Shown: positions 23,390-35,402 of the stretch, in pieces | Layout: every line of letters starts with the position of its first letter | Numbering within the stretch: the first letter of the stretch is position 1 | Source: Notospermus geniculatus | Taxonomy: Eukaryota > Nemertea > Pilidiophora > Heteronemertea > Lineidae | DNA: 64,000 bases | Assembly (NCBI GenBank): GCA_002633025.1 | Contig: NMRB01000731.1 | Coordinates: 228,690-292,689, forward strand | Reading direction: 5' to 3' | The notes under the pieces: model-generated | Databases searched by the model: none | Seen by the model: only the letters and a program-made list of their open reading frames with translations | Told to the model about the DNA's origin: nothing | Position numbers and translations under genes: made by a program

Positions 23390-26300
23390 TAGATGTCTCC
23401 CTCAACGCGGGCATGCTCAGCGCAGGATAGGGAAGGAATAGAGTGCCTCTTTAATACCCTTTGCGCGGCTTGGGGCACGCGCACTCGCCACCTCGCCCAT
23501 GCCGATTTACCGGCGGTGATGGCATTCTGTTAACTCCACACCAACACCGCCGATCCAATCCTATGAAATTCGTGTCAGCCGCCACAGATCAACAGGGTGG
23601 CCAATCAGAGACTGCGTTTCAGACACCGAAGGCATGTATGGTGCAGCAGTGTTTACCTCTGGGTTCGGCTCTTGTATGGCGATGTAAATTCAAATCTGAT
23701 TGGTCGAGATTGGGCTGTTTCATCAAGCAACCATTCCGGACGATATGATGTATTTATGCAAAAACAGCAATAAACAACAAAAAATATTTTTTTCCTGCGA
23801 TCTAGTTATAGGCTATATTTATCGGACGAAAGTTTCTTCTTGACAGCAACTTTTATTAATTTGAAAAACAATCATGTCGTATTTGCAGTGGGGGTGCACC
23901 ACAAGAGCAGCGAACAGCATTCCTGACAGATTTTCTTCTGGAGTGGGCCTGGGGTTTGTGGTGTGAGCCGTGCGAACTAAGCGCAAAACCCAGGTTAGCC
24001 TGGATGCACCTCGCCATCATGCTACGAACCTGCGATTTTTGACTCTCAGAAAAACTTGCTAAATTATGCCTGACCTGCTGCAATGTTTGCAACCCGCTGC
24101 GTCTTTCTTTATAGTCAACTGCGTGAGCGAACAACCAAAATGCCGGCAGGGAACACTTCACCCTTTTTCTCATAAACTTGTAATGTGTTTTGTGCCTGAA
24201 AGTCTCTGCCATTTCTCAGGAACGCACTTATCGCAATGTTTAACCTACACGGATTAGTTCGATACAATGTTTCAGTCTTCATCGGGATTTTCTCCGTCTT
24301 TTTCCTTTTTTGGATACTTGATCTGTAATCTCTGGATTCCATCGGATTTCTCTCACGAACAAATGGGGTGATCAGTTGTTTTACCCGAGCTGAATGTCCA
24401 CTGGCATGCCGCATCATTCCGTTCGCGTGTCAATGGTAATACGGTGAAACTGACCTCAGAGTACCGGTAATAGAATTGAGAGTAATGTGACATTATACCG
24501 GGTGTTTCGTAATAGCCGATCATGGACTTTCCTAGAAAAGTTCACGGAAACTGAACGTTGACAAAATCGTGCAGTTTATAACAGTGACTCACTGTACATG
24601 GACATAGTTTATCTACATCTGATACGTTGAATATTTCAAATACTACTGGGCCAATTTTAACACGCTTTGTTCCACATGAAAGTATATCTTGTTGGTCATA
24701 TTTCTGCATCAAAATATTGGATATTTGGAAATATCGTAATTACATGTATGTAATAACGAATATTCCGTAATAACTTTATTCCGTGGAGTAAACTTTTGTC
24801 CACGTGGAGTAAACTTTTGTCCGCATGGAGTAAACTTTTATCCGCGTGGAGAAAAGTTTACTCTACGGAATCAAGTTTACTCCACGGAGAAAAGTATGAA
24901 AAAAATAAAAATATAAAATGAAAAATAAATGTCCCTTATGGGCCACCGTACATATGTACTTTTAATTAACATCCAGCGCTTCCTCAAAAACTCATAAATA
25001 AACATCCTTCAATTTAGGCTGGAAGAATATAGAATTGGCATTCCTTTCCCCAATCACATCCATCAAGTTTTACAGCTGCGCCATTTTTGATGACGCTATG
25101 CCAAATACCGCTGTGCGCTCACCGTCGTTGTGCGCCTACACCGTAACTTAAGCATTCATAGCCCGCTGTCATAGGTTACATTACATGGAGCTCGTGGCAA
25201 AAAAAATATCGCATTTCTATCAGGCAATCCTAAGATCATACATAAAGTCATTTAAGTTATTAAGACGTATGTTTCGCAAGGTGAATTCAAAATTAAGACA
25301 GGAAAATTAGCGTACTTCATATTCAGTTGACACTACCCCGGTGTAAGGTGATGATTATCAGGATGTCTCCGATGAGAATTTTGATAAGTACAATTATGTT
25401 GCAGCTCAGCTTATCTGCGAGGCTCGTTGTCTTGTTCGCTTGATTGGCAACCTTGTCGTTTTGATGAACGCATCCGTCATTTCTTTCTTCAATTTGAATT
25501 GCAAATTCAAGGTCACGTATCAGTTGTTGATTCTGTTTGGCAGCTGTGAAAGTGAAAACACCCTCTGCTTTGGTTGGTTAATTGGTCATTTGAACCTTAG
25601 GGCGGGTGCTGTTCGTAGGGCTTTGTATTATTTATCACGTCCTTTATCATACTGATTTACCTCTAGGGTTATCGGGTTGGCGCATCTACGTGTCCTATAC
25701 ATATAAGTTAAAGGTGCCGTTCACTTAAGGTTCAATTGTACCAAATCAATTTTGGATTATTTATAATAAAGTGACAGAACCCGTTTTTACAGGGTGATTA
25801 GTTAAGAGGTCAAAGTAGATTATAAGAAACAAAAATTGGCAAATTAGCCATTGTTTTAATTAAAACAAAAGACCTTTGCAAAATGTGAATGGCCCCTTTC
25901 AGTCCGATCGAACTTCAAATATGGCCTTCAGTTTTTTTTCTCTCTTTTCTGTATTCTTTCCTCCTGTTTTTTTTTATTCCGCCTGTGTTGACCCCTTTAC
26001 TTGCCACCAAGGGGCAAATTCGTATAAAAAGGACTTTTTTTGTCATTCCGTAGCTCACAGCGATAGCCAGGATCACCAGATTTTTAATGTAGGTGTATCC
26101 AATGAGACTGCATTAAATATAATACGGGTTTTTTATTTGACGTATTTTTTAGGTCACAAATTCGAAAATTGCTAAAAAGACGACATTTTCCTATCAAAGC
26201 AATTCAACCTTGTACCTACCATTTACAAACTTGACACTTTCACGAAATTTCTTCAACGTAGGATATTATTCTTTGACCTCGAAACAAGTACATGGTACGT

Positions 26301-27440
26301 AGGCCTACTTCGAAATTGCTGCGAAGCTATTGCTGTTGGGCTATTAACACAAGAAACAGATTTTGGTTTGATCAGACATAAAAATATGGCCACCAGGGAG
26401 CTATGTCTTCAAATCGATCCTCAACGACAGGTGAACCCAGTGGCCCCGGCCATTTGTTTGCGTCTGTCACTTTAATATCGTAAAATAAAATGCGTCTATC
26501 GTCAGAACCAATGGAATTTTGAAATCATTTAGCTTCTTTCTAATCGGAAGTACATCATAGCGAAATAAATTGTAACCTTCGTATCCCTCTCATCATTAAA
26601 ATAGACCATAAATTCTAAAATCAATTACCTTCCGTGACGTTCCATTGGTAATTGCGTTTTCCTTTCCAAGCGAGAGAATATTTCGTCGTTTACATTGTGA
26701 AGTCTCGCTGCCTTTATTCTAACTAGTTTGTGGAAGAGATAATTGACTACAGATTTTTGATATCATGGGAATACATGTACAGGGATTATCTGCACGACAT
26801 TAGCTGATTCAAAGTTCAAAGTTCAGAAATCGAAACTTACTTCACACACACCATCAATAACTTACAGTGGATGAATTTCTATATCAAATGGGCCATGTTG
26901 GGATTTCGGGAGCAACTGTTCTGAGATGCAGTGGTAGCTCTTTTTGGTTCACAAGGTGACCCTTATTTTCAACACTGTCTGGCAAGTCTAGCAGTTGTTG
27001 AAGGAGAATTACATGTACCGGTAGCTTTAAAATTTGACATGCAGTCATATTCTACAGTAGCACCATGTATTATGAATATGTATATATGGTTGTTTTATTT
27101 GTGTGAGAATTTTCGAACAGAAATGCTGTGGATTTTTTTACAGATGTTTTTTGGGTGGATTTTAGAGGGTACAGTGTATATTGGTTTCTGAACGATAAAC
27201 ATTCTTAGAAGGTGGCCATGACGTCGGTAGAATTTATAATTCCTAACAATTTTGCTTTCTGTGGCGAGTTGGTGAAATGACTGAAGTTGACGATGACGTG
27301 GAATTATATGCAGATTTCGAGGTTATCGGGGTCTCTATTTGACGCGTAGGGCTACTTTATTCGCGGTGAGTGAGTGAAGCGGTTTACTGTAGTTGTACAT
27401 GTACATGTATGTACGCAGTGCGCAGTGCGCAGTGTGCAGT
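23390..27440. other. Gene-poor stretch
   Basis: No exon was recognised. One notable repeat is at 24778-24896: about four tandem copies of a GTGGAGTAAACTTTTGTCC unit followed by two inverted copies, forming a fold-back. Confidence 0.4.
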
Positions 27441-27572
27441 GTGCAGGTAGTACAGGGTGGTCCATAAAAATGTGACACATTTTGTTTATCTGTCATTTCC
27501 ACAAAAATTAAGTCTACCTCTTGATTTTCTGGTGAGTTATAGAGTACAGCTATAAGTTTTATCTGTAGCAGT

Positions 27573-27900
27573 ATGGAGCCGGGATATCAATTTTCATTGG
27601 CAGAGCGGACAAAAATCATTGAACATTACTTTTCGACAAAATCTGTAATCTTGACCAAGACACATTTTCGTCGTGACTTTCCTGGAAGGGAAATACCGTC
27701 TCGGAATGCAATCAAACGCTTGTTGGAGAAGTTCAGAGACACTGGCAGTGTGACTAACAACAATAAGAACCACAGTGGTCCACATTTGTCCGCAAGAACC
27801 CCCACACACGTCCAAGAGACATGTTAGGGAGAGTAATGGAAAATTTCAACGTGGGAGTGGCAGCGGTGATTCAGCGGCGAGGAGCTTGGATCGAACATAA
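27573..27900 (+). pseudogene. Transposase remnant: N-terminal HTH domain joined to a C-terminal tail
   Basis: From the ATG at 27573 the frame reads SLAERTKIIEHYF, THFRRDFPGREIPSRNAIKR and LEKFRDTGSV, the pattern of the DUF4817-type helix-turn-helix found at the start of many animal IS630/mariner-like transposases. The frame stops at 27827, but a shifted frame continues with RVMENFNVGVAAVIQRRGAW, which resembles the extreme C-terminus of the same proteins. The catalytic DDE/D domain that should lie between is absent. A nested element then splits the tail at 27901. Non-functional. Confidence 0.72.
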
Positions 27901-28293
27901 TAGGGAGGTTTCGCAAATCTGACGAAGTACGAAATACGAAATTCAACTTCATTTCCAGGACCTAATGTATTTCTGAAGATGGTTAATTGGTACCACAATT
28001 GTCCCTGCTGCCAGTGTGTCTCTTAGCATACCATGTAAGACCGAGAGACGGTGCATTTTGAATTTTTAAATTTCCACTGGTATGACCGAAGTCGATACAA
28101 AAGATAAATTTCAAAGTTAAATATACACTGTAACTCTTATCGGTCTAACGTCATACGCACAAAAACGCTCTTGCAGCAGGCAATATTTGTGGTACCAACC
28201 ATCTCCTGAAATACATTACGTCATTGAAGTGAAGTTCAATTTCGTATTTCGAACTTACATGTAGTGTTTCGTCGGGCTTGCGAAACACGCCTA
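27901..28293. mobile_element. MITE with TAGGGAGGTTT-type end, nested in the transposon
   Basis: Starts TAGGGAGGTTTCGCAAATC and ends with an inverted, diverged form GCGAAACACGCCTA. Long inner inverted repeats contain GAAATACGAAATTCAACTTCA. It is flanked by TA and has no coding capacity. A second, longer copy is at about 30893-31525. Confidence 0.75.
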
Positions 28294-28495
28294 TTATCAA
28301 TTATTGAAATAACTCAAAAACCGGTTCGTCTTTTCAAAAGTGCTTCTCAGGGCAAAAACTTATAGCCAGGACCCACCTCTGGCTGAAAGGATTTTGAAAA
28401 ATCTTAAGATTTGTAGAAATTATAAACAAACGAAATGTGTCACATTTTTATGGACCACCCTGTAGATCTATAATTGCGTAATGTTATTGCGCTGA

Positions 28496-28642
28496 GAGGG
28501 AGTTTAAAAAATCAAACGATAAACGGCAACTTTACGACATTTTTTGTGCGGAAAACGCAATATATAACCTGGCGAATTCGCAGTATGAAAAATAACGTTG
28601 TCGTAAATTTAACGCTCATCGTTTGGTTTTTTAAACTCCCTA
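28496..28642. mobile_element. Hairpin MITE, GGGAGTTTAAAAAATC ends
   Basis: GGGAGTTTAAAAAATCAAAC and GATAAACG at the left are inverted at the right (CATCGTTTGGTTTTTTAAAC, TCCCTA). Located 32 bp after the transposon at 27451-28464. Confidence 0.7.
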
Positions 28643-29130
28643 ATATGCTGCTCTCCCGTGGATAGGCATAGCCTAATCACTGGTTGTTGTGTATACAACA
28701 TCATGCGTGGTTAAATGCCAATACATAGCTGCTGAAGCCTGGGGGAATGAGGCCGAGTGCCACCCCTGAGGTCACCTTGTGAACCCTGTCGCCGCCAGGC
28801 TTGTTTAATTTTGATGCGAGAGGACTGGTGCTGTGCTGATTGTGTGACGGAAAGTTGCAGTCTCACTCGATACTATATGGTAATCATCTGATTTCCCCCG
28901 CCAACTCATTTCTGGCGAAGCTCACCTAAAGTCCAAAAGCGCGGTTCGGCGCCTGAGGAATAAGCATTATCTCCTCGTGTTCTGATGCGGCGGCTTTTTG
29001 ACTTTCCATCCAATATCCAAAGAGGCAGCCGGGGCAGCGGAAACCAGACTTTTTTTGCTTCTTCTATCTTAAAGGGGAAATAAAAATATGCCGCGTACGA
29101 CGATGAGGCCGAGGGATACTAGCGTAGGGT

Positions 29131-29290
29131 AGATTCATACTTCTCCGTTTTGCGCTTTGCGCTTGTGTGTTCCTTATGTTTATGTGTGGTACCAATAATA
29201 AACTTACTTTTTCTACTACGCACTGACATCATGACATAGGAAACGGACAAGCGGGCGCAAAGCGCAAAACGCAAAGTATGAATTGGCTTT
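29131..29290. mobile_element. Inverted-repeat MITE
   Basis: ATTCATACTTCTCCGTTTTG, GCGCTTTGCGC and the inverse GCGCAAAACGCAAAGTATGA at the right. The loop has no coding sense. Confidence 0.6.
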
Positions 29291-30002
29291 AAAGATACGA
29301 TACCATGCAGAATACTATTTGTCCGAGAAACAAAATCTACGAATTCCCGATGTGTATGCTACGAAAGCCCGGCATTCGAAATTCAAAAACTTGACTTGAC
29401 TTTGAAATTCGAAATTTTCCAATCAGAACGTGTGTTGTTGGAATAACGTCGGAATAGCGGTCAAGATGACGAGGACCACGGATGACATAATATCGATGTG
29501 TGATGAAAATGACAGTTTTTTAATCACAATCTAAAACCTTTAAAGGTTGGTGTTGTGGTTGTCCATTCGTCACGTTGCGTGATTGTGGGCATTTCGTGGG
29601 ACCGACCCGCATGGATCTTGCGCAAAAATTCCAGCCAATCATCAGGAGCAAAACTTCTTTGGGGGAGGGGGGGGCTGTCAGTTGGCATGTGCATTTACAT
29701 TTTAAAGAAACGATGATAAATGCTTGGGGATTGGTTAATAAAGTACTTCAGGCACGAAACATGACACACGAAAAACCCGACAGGCAAAAATGCCCTCAGA
29801 TATGTTTTTGCTGCGCTGAGAGATTGGCGAATTCCCGAGATAGCAATTTCGCTCAGTAATCGATTCATCCTTGATTATGGACATTCTTGTCCCTCGCGGG
29901 GCGGAAGGCTTGCTCCATCCAAGCACGAATGATTGATTTGTAATGAATCTGATTTTCAAGACTACGTATATTGTTGGTCTCCACTGCGTCTTCCCTACAC
30001 CG

Positions 30003-30122
30003 AGGCCCGTATGCATAAAGGTGGAATAAGCTAATTCCAGGTAGGCCTACATGTATAACTTCACGTTATAACATTAAGATACACCTGGAATAAGCTTATC
30101 CTACCTTTATGCAAACGGCCCC
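30003..30122. mobile_element. Hairpin MITE
   Basis: GGCCCGTATGCATAAAGGTG, GAATAAGCT and the inverse TATCCTACCTTTATGCAAAC with GGCC. About 120 bp. Confidence 0.7.
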
Positions 30123-30229
30123 GAACGTTTTTGTTTGTCAAAACCTTTCGTGGGACGGTTCACGAATTTCAAATTCGTACGGATCGTAAACACTTCGGCA
30201 ATTTCTGTAAAATTATTACAATAATTTCT

Positions 30230-30471
30230 AAAGGGCGGTTTACACTAGGTTGCACCAAGTTGCAAGTTGCAGCAACCTGCAACTTGTTGCAAACTACCTG
30301 GGACGGTTTACACACAGAAAAATCGATGCAACATCCAGCGTGATCGAGTTGCAACAAGTTGCATGCCCGTTTACACATGCAACTTTTATGAAACTTTTTG
30401 GTCTCATCAGGTTTTTGCAACAAGTTGCATGAAGTTGCATATGAAAAGTTGCATGTGTTAACGGGCCTTAA
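30230..30471. mobile_element. MITE rich in GTTGCA words
   Basis: AAAGGGCGGTTTACACTAGG at the left and GTGTTAACGGGCCTTA at the right are imperfect inverted ends; many GTTGCA/TGCAAC words lie between. Confidence 0.6.
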
Positions 30472-30892
30472 CAGTGCATGTTATTTTACTAGTGGGTTAC
30501 AATACTGGTAATGCTGGTAATAATATTGCCAATGCTTTCGCAACATACATTGTAGCAGACTTCTACAGGTGTCTCCACAGAATGGCCATTCAGGTCACGC
30601 TATATCCTGAAAACCGGCCCTTTCCCTTGCTTCCTGTGCAAATATCATTCCGTAACCAGGAAACGTCTTGACATAATCAGAAATCAAGCGACGATTCCTT
30701 GAAATTCCTGAGCTTGAGCCGTTTCCGGAGAACAGTCACGTTCGCGATCATCTTTGCAGTCACCGCTCCGTGAGTAATGGTAATTAATCACATCTTCGCT
30801 CCTCATCATGTTTGCCACTTTTTTTCACACTCACAGGCAGAGACCGTCTTGAAAGTGCAATATCCATGTTTAATTGTCATTCTAATATGAAT

Positions 30893-31525
30893 AGTGAGGT
30901 GTCGCATATGTGGCGAAACACGAAGTGGGCTACACTATACGAAATACGACATTTAACTTCATTTCCAGGACCTCAAAGAGAAGGCGAGCACAAAAATCGA
31001 CACACGATATCAATGATGATATATCATCATTTCCAGGACCTAATGTATTTCTGGAAATACGTACCTCATGTCCTACTGACAGTGCGCCTTTTAAGCGGCG
31101 AATCCACTGTCGCGATTTGGGCTTGAGACGGGGTTGCGGTCCCTTGCGATCGCCTTATATGGCAATCGGAAGTCCTTATAAGGTAACCGCAAGGGAACGC
31201 AACCGCGTCTCAAGCCAAAATCGCGACAGTGGATCACCCGCTTTAGCATTCCATGTAAGGCCGCGAGAGGTACATGCATCTTGAATTTTTAAATTTCCAC
31301 TTCGTATCTATGAATTGGAAGTGAAAGATAAATTTCAAAAGTTTAATGTACACCGTAACTCTGTCCGTCTAACGTGATACGCTAAAAGATGCTCTTGCAG
31401 CAGGCGATATTTGTGGTACCAACCATCTCCTGAAATACATTACATGTACGTCATGGAAATGAAGTGCAAAATCCTATTTCTTATTCTCTAATTTCTTTTG
31501 TTTCGTACGCGAAATCTCTGGGCGC
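30893..31525. mobile_element. Second copy of the 27901-28293 element, with a nested MITE
   Basis: TAGTGAGGTGTCGCATATGT and CTTCATTTCCAGGACCT at the left. The right end carries ACCAACCATCTCCTGAAATA and ACGCGAAATCTCTGGGC. It is longer because of an internal repeat and the hairpin MITE at about 31090-31247; the 31556 gap follows. Confidence 0.65.
31090..31247. mobile_element. Hairpin MITE of the GATCCAC family
   Basis: TTAAGCGGCGAATCCACTGT, CGCGATTTGGGCTTGAGACG and the inverse AGCCAAAATCGCGACAGTGG, ATCACCCGCTTTAG. Near-perfect hairpin. Confidence 0.8.
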
Positions 31526-31555
31526 AAACGGCCCATTCTTTTATAACCGCGGTAG

Positions 31556-31688
31556 NNNNNNNNNNNNNNNNNNNNNNNNNNNNNNNNNNNNNNNNNNNNN
31601 NNNNNNNNNNNNNNNNNNNNNNNNNNNNNNNNNNNNNNNNNNNNNNNNNNNNNNNNNNNNNNNNNNNNNNNNNNNNNNNNNNNNNNNN
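31556..31688. other. Assembly gap (N run)
   Basis: About 133 undetermined bases just after the right end of a nested MITE. No coding sequence is interrupted as far as can be seen. Confidence 0.99.
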
Positions 31689-32695
31689 ATTAAGGGCAAG
31701 CCATCGTTTGACATTTTCATATTGCTTGAATTGAGGCCCCTATGAGAAAAGCAATAAAGACACCTCCAGTTGACTGCTTTTATGGTCCAATGTGATCACT
31801 GTGCTTTATAGAAACAGAAAATGAGCAAAGTCCCAAGAATTACAGCTTAATTACATTACATAATCAATAACAAAGAAATTCACCAAACATGAAAAACAGG
31901 TACAATTTTCTTGGAGAAGGAGCGTGTAAATGACACATTGAAGGTGTGACAACAATGTCACAAACACATAGAACCTGGGGTGGCGAGGGTGTCCTGACAT
32001 GCTCTTCATGTGAACCATACACGCTCAGTACAAAAAGGACAACCAGGAAGTAAAATCCAAATCCAATATGGCCGCCCTGTTTTGGAAAATCTTGCAGCAA
32101 TCATGGAATTCGCATGCCGAGTACTCTATACCTGTTGAAAATATTGCTATCAAAATGGGTGGACTAAGTAGAACAAAACTCGAACTTTATGATCCACATG
32201 TCGTTTGATCTTCAAAATGTAACATTTCCTGGGAAAGTGTACCGATTACTTGTCTTTTGTTTCAACTTATCAGCTAATTAGTTCGTTCCAAGATGCGTCT
32301 CATTCATTTCCTTTTGACTTATAGACCCCAGAGGTGCCTTCATTTCCGTCATACAACTTGTACTTTTATGGTATTTTGACATCTTTTATTTACGACGCCT
32401 GACCACATTTAAAAAATTCACAACAATGGCTCGCCCTTAAACACCATCCGTATACGTAGGATATTTTAAAGTACAGGTACTCTTCAGACATGTCAGAAGG
32501 TTCTTGTCTGATTGAATGTTGTGCTGCCCGAATCTTCATAGATCTACATGCACGTGTTGTCTTCGTGATTTTCAACGCCCATAAAGCGATGCATTCCAGT
32601 CGGCAATACGGGGTGCCCCCCCCCCCAGTTCCGAAACACTGGTATGAATGGATAGACATCTTTCTAGGAGATAAACACCACCCCAAGATACCTAC

Positions 32696-32809
32696 CTCGA
32701 TTCGGTCCAGCTGTTTTAGCTCCAGAGGCATTTCTGTGAAGCCAAGTGAGATGTCCGGTTTAAAACTTATACCGGCGAACCGCAAATTCAGTATGATCAG
32801 GGCCTCGAC
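32696..32809 (-). CDS. Possible isolated exon, function unknown
   Basis: On the minus strand, 38 codons run into a good donor (ATCGAG|gtaggt at 32696). The peptide begins VEALIILNLRFAGISFKPDI and ends MPLELKQLDRIE. The upstream frame closes at a TAA just before, and the only acceptor-like AG nearby is weak. The RFAGISF stretch faintly recalls the N-terminal domain of sigma-type GSTs, but this is not convincing. It may be a chance ORF or a decayed exon. Confidence 0.2.
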
Positions 32810-32965
32810 TTTGTTTTAAAATAGGGTCTGGAGTTCTACCACTGAACGAAATTGTTTTGATGTCGTGTTCCTTCTAGAAGGATTCTTCATCCATTACGAG
32901 GAGCAGTATATTGTGGGTTCTTTTGGATGTGAACGTATGCTTGTGCGTTTTTGGGCCCCCTCTAG

Positions 32966-33096
32966 TAGGGAGTTTTCGCAAAGCCCCCGAAACTTCAACG
33001 CGAACGCCAAACCCATTGTTCGATGCCACGAAAAGAGCACCGAACAAAAGGATAGACGTTCGCGTTGTCGTTTCGGGGCTTTGCGAAATCTCCCGA
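32966..33096. mobile_element. Hairpin MITE, TAGGGAGTTTTCGCAA ends
   Basis: TAGGGAGTTTTCGCAAAGCC, CCGAAACTTCAACGCGAACG and the inverse at the right (TTCGGGGCTTTGCGAAATCT, CCCGA). Confidence 0.72.
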
Positions 33097-33339
33097 TTGT
33101 TATAAGAGTTCTCAAAGGTTTGTGACCCGTGACGGCAAAATGAGTCCGAATGCGCCGGAAAGAAGAACCAGGATGACACCAGAGAACAACTGCAAAAATG
33201 GACAAAGTCAAATAGGGCGGACAGTGCTGAAATCAACAAACCGTTGGTTCGCCGTTGGTCTTCTACTCTGCGCATTTCGACTCATTTTGCTGTCACGGAT
33301 CACATTTATCCATTGAATGTCACATCAATATTAGACTGG

Positions 33340-33866
33340 GGACCCAGTCGTTGTGTCGCTCCGGCCGCCGCGCTACACTCCACAAACGACTGGGAAAGCA
33401 AGCTGCAAAATTAGCGGCTAGCGTACCGACGACCACAACGCCCATCTCGGCGAATGAAATTGCCCGAAAGCAATCTACTAGGGAAAATCTGGCACACTTT
33501 TGATTGGCTGTTATTTCTGTGGATGATGTAATTTACCAGATCCTCTCGCCCGTCCAGAAACTTTTCAACCTCACTAGCAGGATATTGATAAATCCGTAAG
33601 TACTGCTTATCGCACAAAGCATCGAACTTAGGTACCAGGATACCGTCCTTGACTTCGAAGAAAGTTTCGGTGTACGCCTAATCAGCTGATTTGGCATCTT
33701 GCAACGAACAGCCGACGGCCGTTCAAGGCGCGCTTTCTGATTGGCTGAACTCATTCATATCCGTTGTTGTTGTCGGTACGCTGGCCGCTGATTTTGCATC
33801 TTGTTTACCCAGTCGTTTGTGGAGTGTAGCGCGGCGGTCGGAGCGACACAACGACTGGATCCCGAG
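33340..33866. mobile_element. MITE with about 105-bp terminal inverted repeats
   Basis: GGACCCAGTCGTTGTGTCGC, CGCGCTACACTCCACAAACG and the inverse at 33795-33866. The arms continue into GCTGCAAAATTAGCGGC / GCCGCTGATTTTGCATC. ORFs inside are shadows. Confidence 0.75.
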
Positions 33867-34855
33867 TCTACATCAATATCGGTAATTTCTACTTTAAGGT
33901 TTATCCTGATTTGTGTCGTTTATTCTCTGAAAATGAAAGCGGCAGAAAAAATGCGAACATATATCAAATCAAACAGAAATCACCTTGTCATATCTGTCAG
34001 CACGAAACAATCAATCAATTGCTGGTGATAAGAATCATCCTCGTATTAATTGAAATGCATGACGAAATTATCTTCTGGATGGACTCCTGGGAAACTTATT
34101 GGTTTTGATGTGTCTCTTTCAGATGTTTATGGGGCATCTGAGTCAGTCTTCTTGTTATCCGAGTTCTTTGAGGACTAACTGCACCTGCCTGGTTTGGTAA
34201 GCTACTTTCGTGAAATGACCTGTCAACTGATTTGCCCGGGAGACGAAGGGCTGCCTTGGTTACTTGCATTGCTCATTCTCCGTATTTTCCCTTGGAAACG
34301 GCAGTGTTGGACCGCTGGATCAATATGTAATCGAAAGGTCTCGGCGTCGCCAAGACAAGTTCTATGAACATTGCCCTATCAATATGGAATGCTGGTCTTC
34401 ATCAGCGAAACCGCATGGATCAATTGGGATTTTAAATCATTGTAANAGGGATTGACCGTTGCCCGGTCGTCGTGTAGTGGGTGACGCCCGAGGGGGGGGG
34501 GGATTTTGTAAAATCTGCACACTGAATACGCCATTTCCCAACAGTTCAGCACTGAACACGTCTTGACTGAGTGAACCCGGTCGCGTCCGCCACACCCAAC
34601 AACGGATACCTGATGGGCTTACTTATAACAGAACTAGGTCTACAGCGGGTACTACATATACCCGAGCAGCTGCAGGGGTCCGAAGTTTCCAGAACCTGCC
34701 ATACCCTCACCTACTTGCCCATCTCCCTGTCATTTATCCTCGCTTGACGTTACTCAGTAAAAAACGAGCGGGGACGGGGGTCCGGACCCCCTGGACTCCC
34801 CCTCTGGAAACGCGCCTGCAGGTCACCAGCCTGTGACAAGGCCTTATACCCTGTT

Positions 34856-35402
34856 AAGCTAGGCGCATATTGATGGCAAATCTCAATGCGGCAGAAGTGT
34901 TTTTTTAAGTCGACTGACCCATCGATGCTGGACTCGCCATTCAGCCGGGTCAGTCGACTTTAAAAACATCCCTACACTGTGAAAAATGGAATAGTCCCCG
35001 CGGGTAAATTTTACCAATGCCATCGGCAATTTCGATTTTACCACCGAAAAGGGTAATATTTGCTCAAAAGCGCCGGACAATATTACCTATCCGTGGGTAT
35101 TCTCAAGCGCCTTCCTTATTATTGGAGGTAATGTTTACCTGGAACCGTGGGTAAAACTGGGGACAAGCTTACTACCCATTTACCTACGGGAATATAGGTA
35201 GTAAGCTTCAATGGAAGGCGCCTGAGAATACCCAAGGAGAGGTAATATTGTCCGGCGCTTTTGAGCAAATACATGTATTACCCTTTTCAGTGGTAAAATC
35301 GAAATTGTCGATGGCATTGGTAAAATTTACCCGCGGGGACTAGCTATTCCATTTTTTACAGTGTACCACATTGCGATTTGCCATCAATGTGCGCCTAGCC
35401 TT
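34856..35402. mobile_element. Two nested inverted-repeat elements
   Basis: Outer ends AAGCTAGGCGCATATTGATG and its inverse (CATCAATGTGCGCCTAGCCTT). Between them is an inner element at about 34974-35363 with ends TACACTGTGAAAAATGGAAT and inverse, whose arms carry CCCGCGGGTAAATTTTACCA. A third small hairpin (AGTCGACTGACCC) is at about 34909-34960. Confidence 0.7.

Larger units (their letters stand above)
27451..28464 (+). mobile_element. IS630/mariner-type transposon remnant with terminal inverted repeats
   Basis: The left end TACAGGGTGGTCCATAAAAA and the right end (its inverse, TTTTTATGGACCACCCTGTA) form inverted repeats of about 30 bp bounded by TA, as in Tc1/mariner/IS630 elements. Inside is a transposase remnant. 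The element is about 1.0 kb, of which 393 bp is a second, nested element (27901-28293), so only about 620 bp belongs to the host element. It is therefore non-autonomous. Confidence 0.8.

Noticed and set aside
23856-24417. Overlapping minus-strand ORFs of 118 and 100 codons
   Set aside because: No domain or splice evidence; composition not protein-like enough to call.
32874-33275. 133-codon minus-strand ORF
   Set aside because: Runs through the hairpin MITE at 32966-33096; a shadow of repeat sequence.
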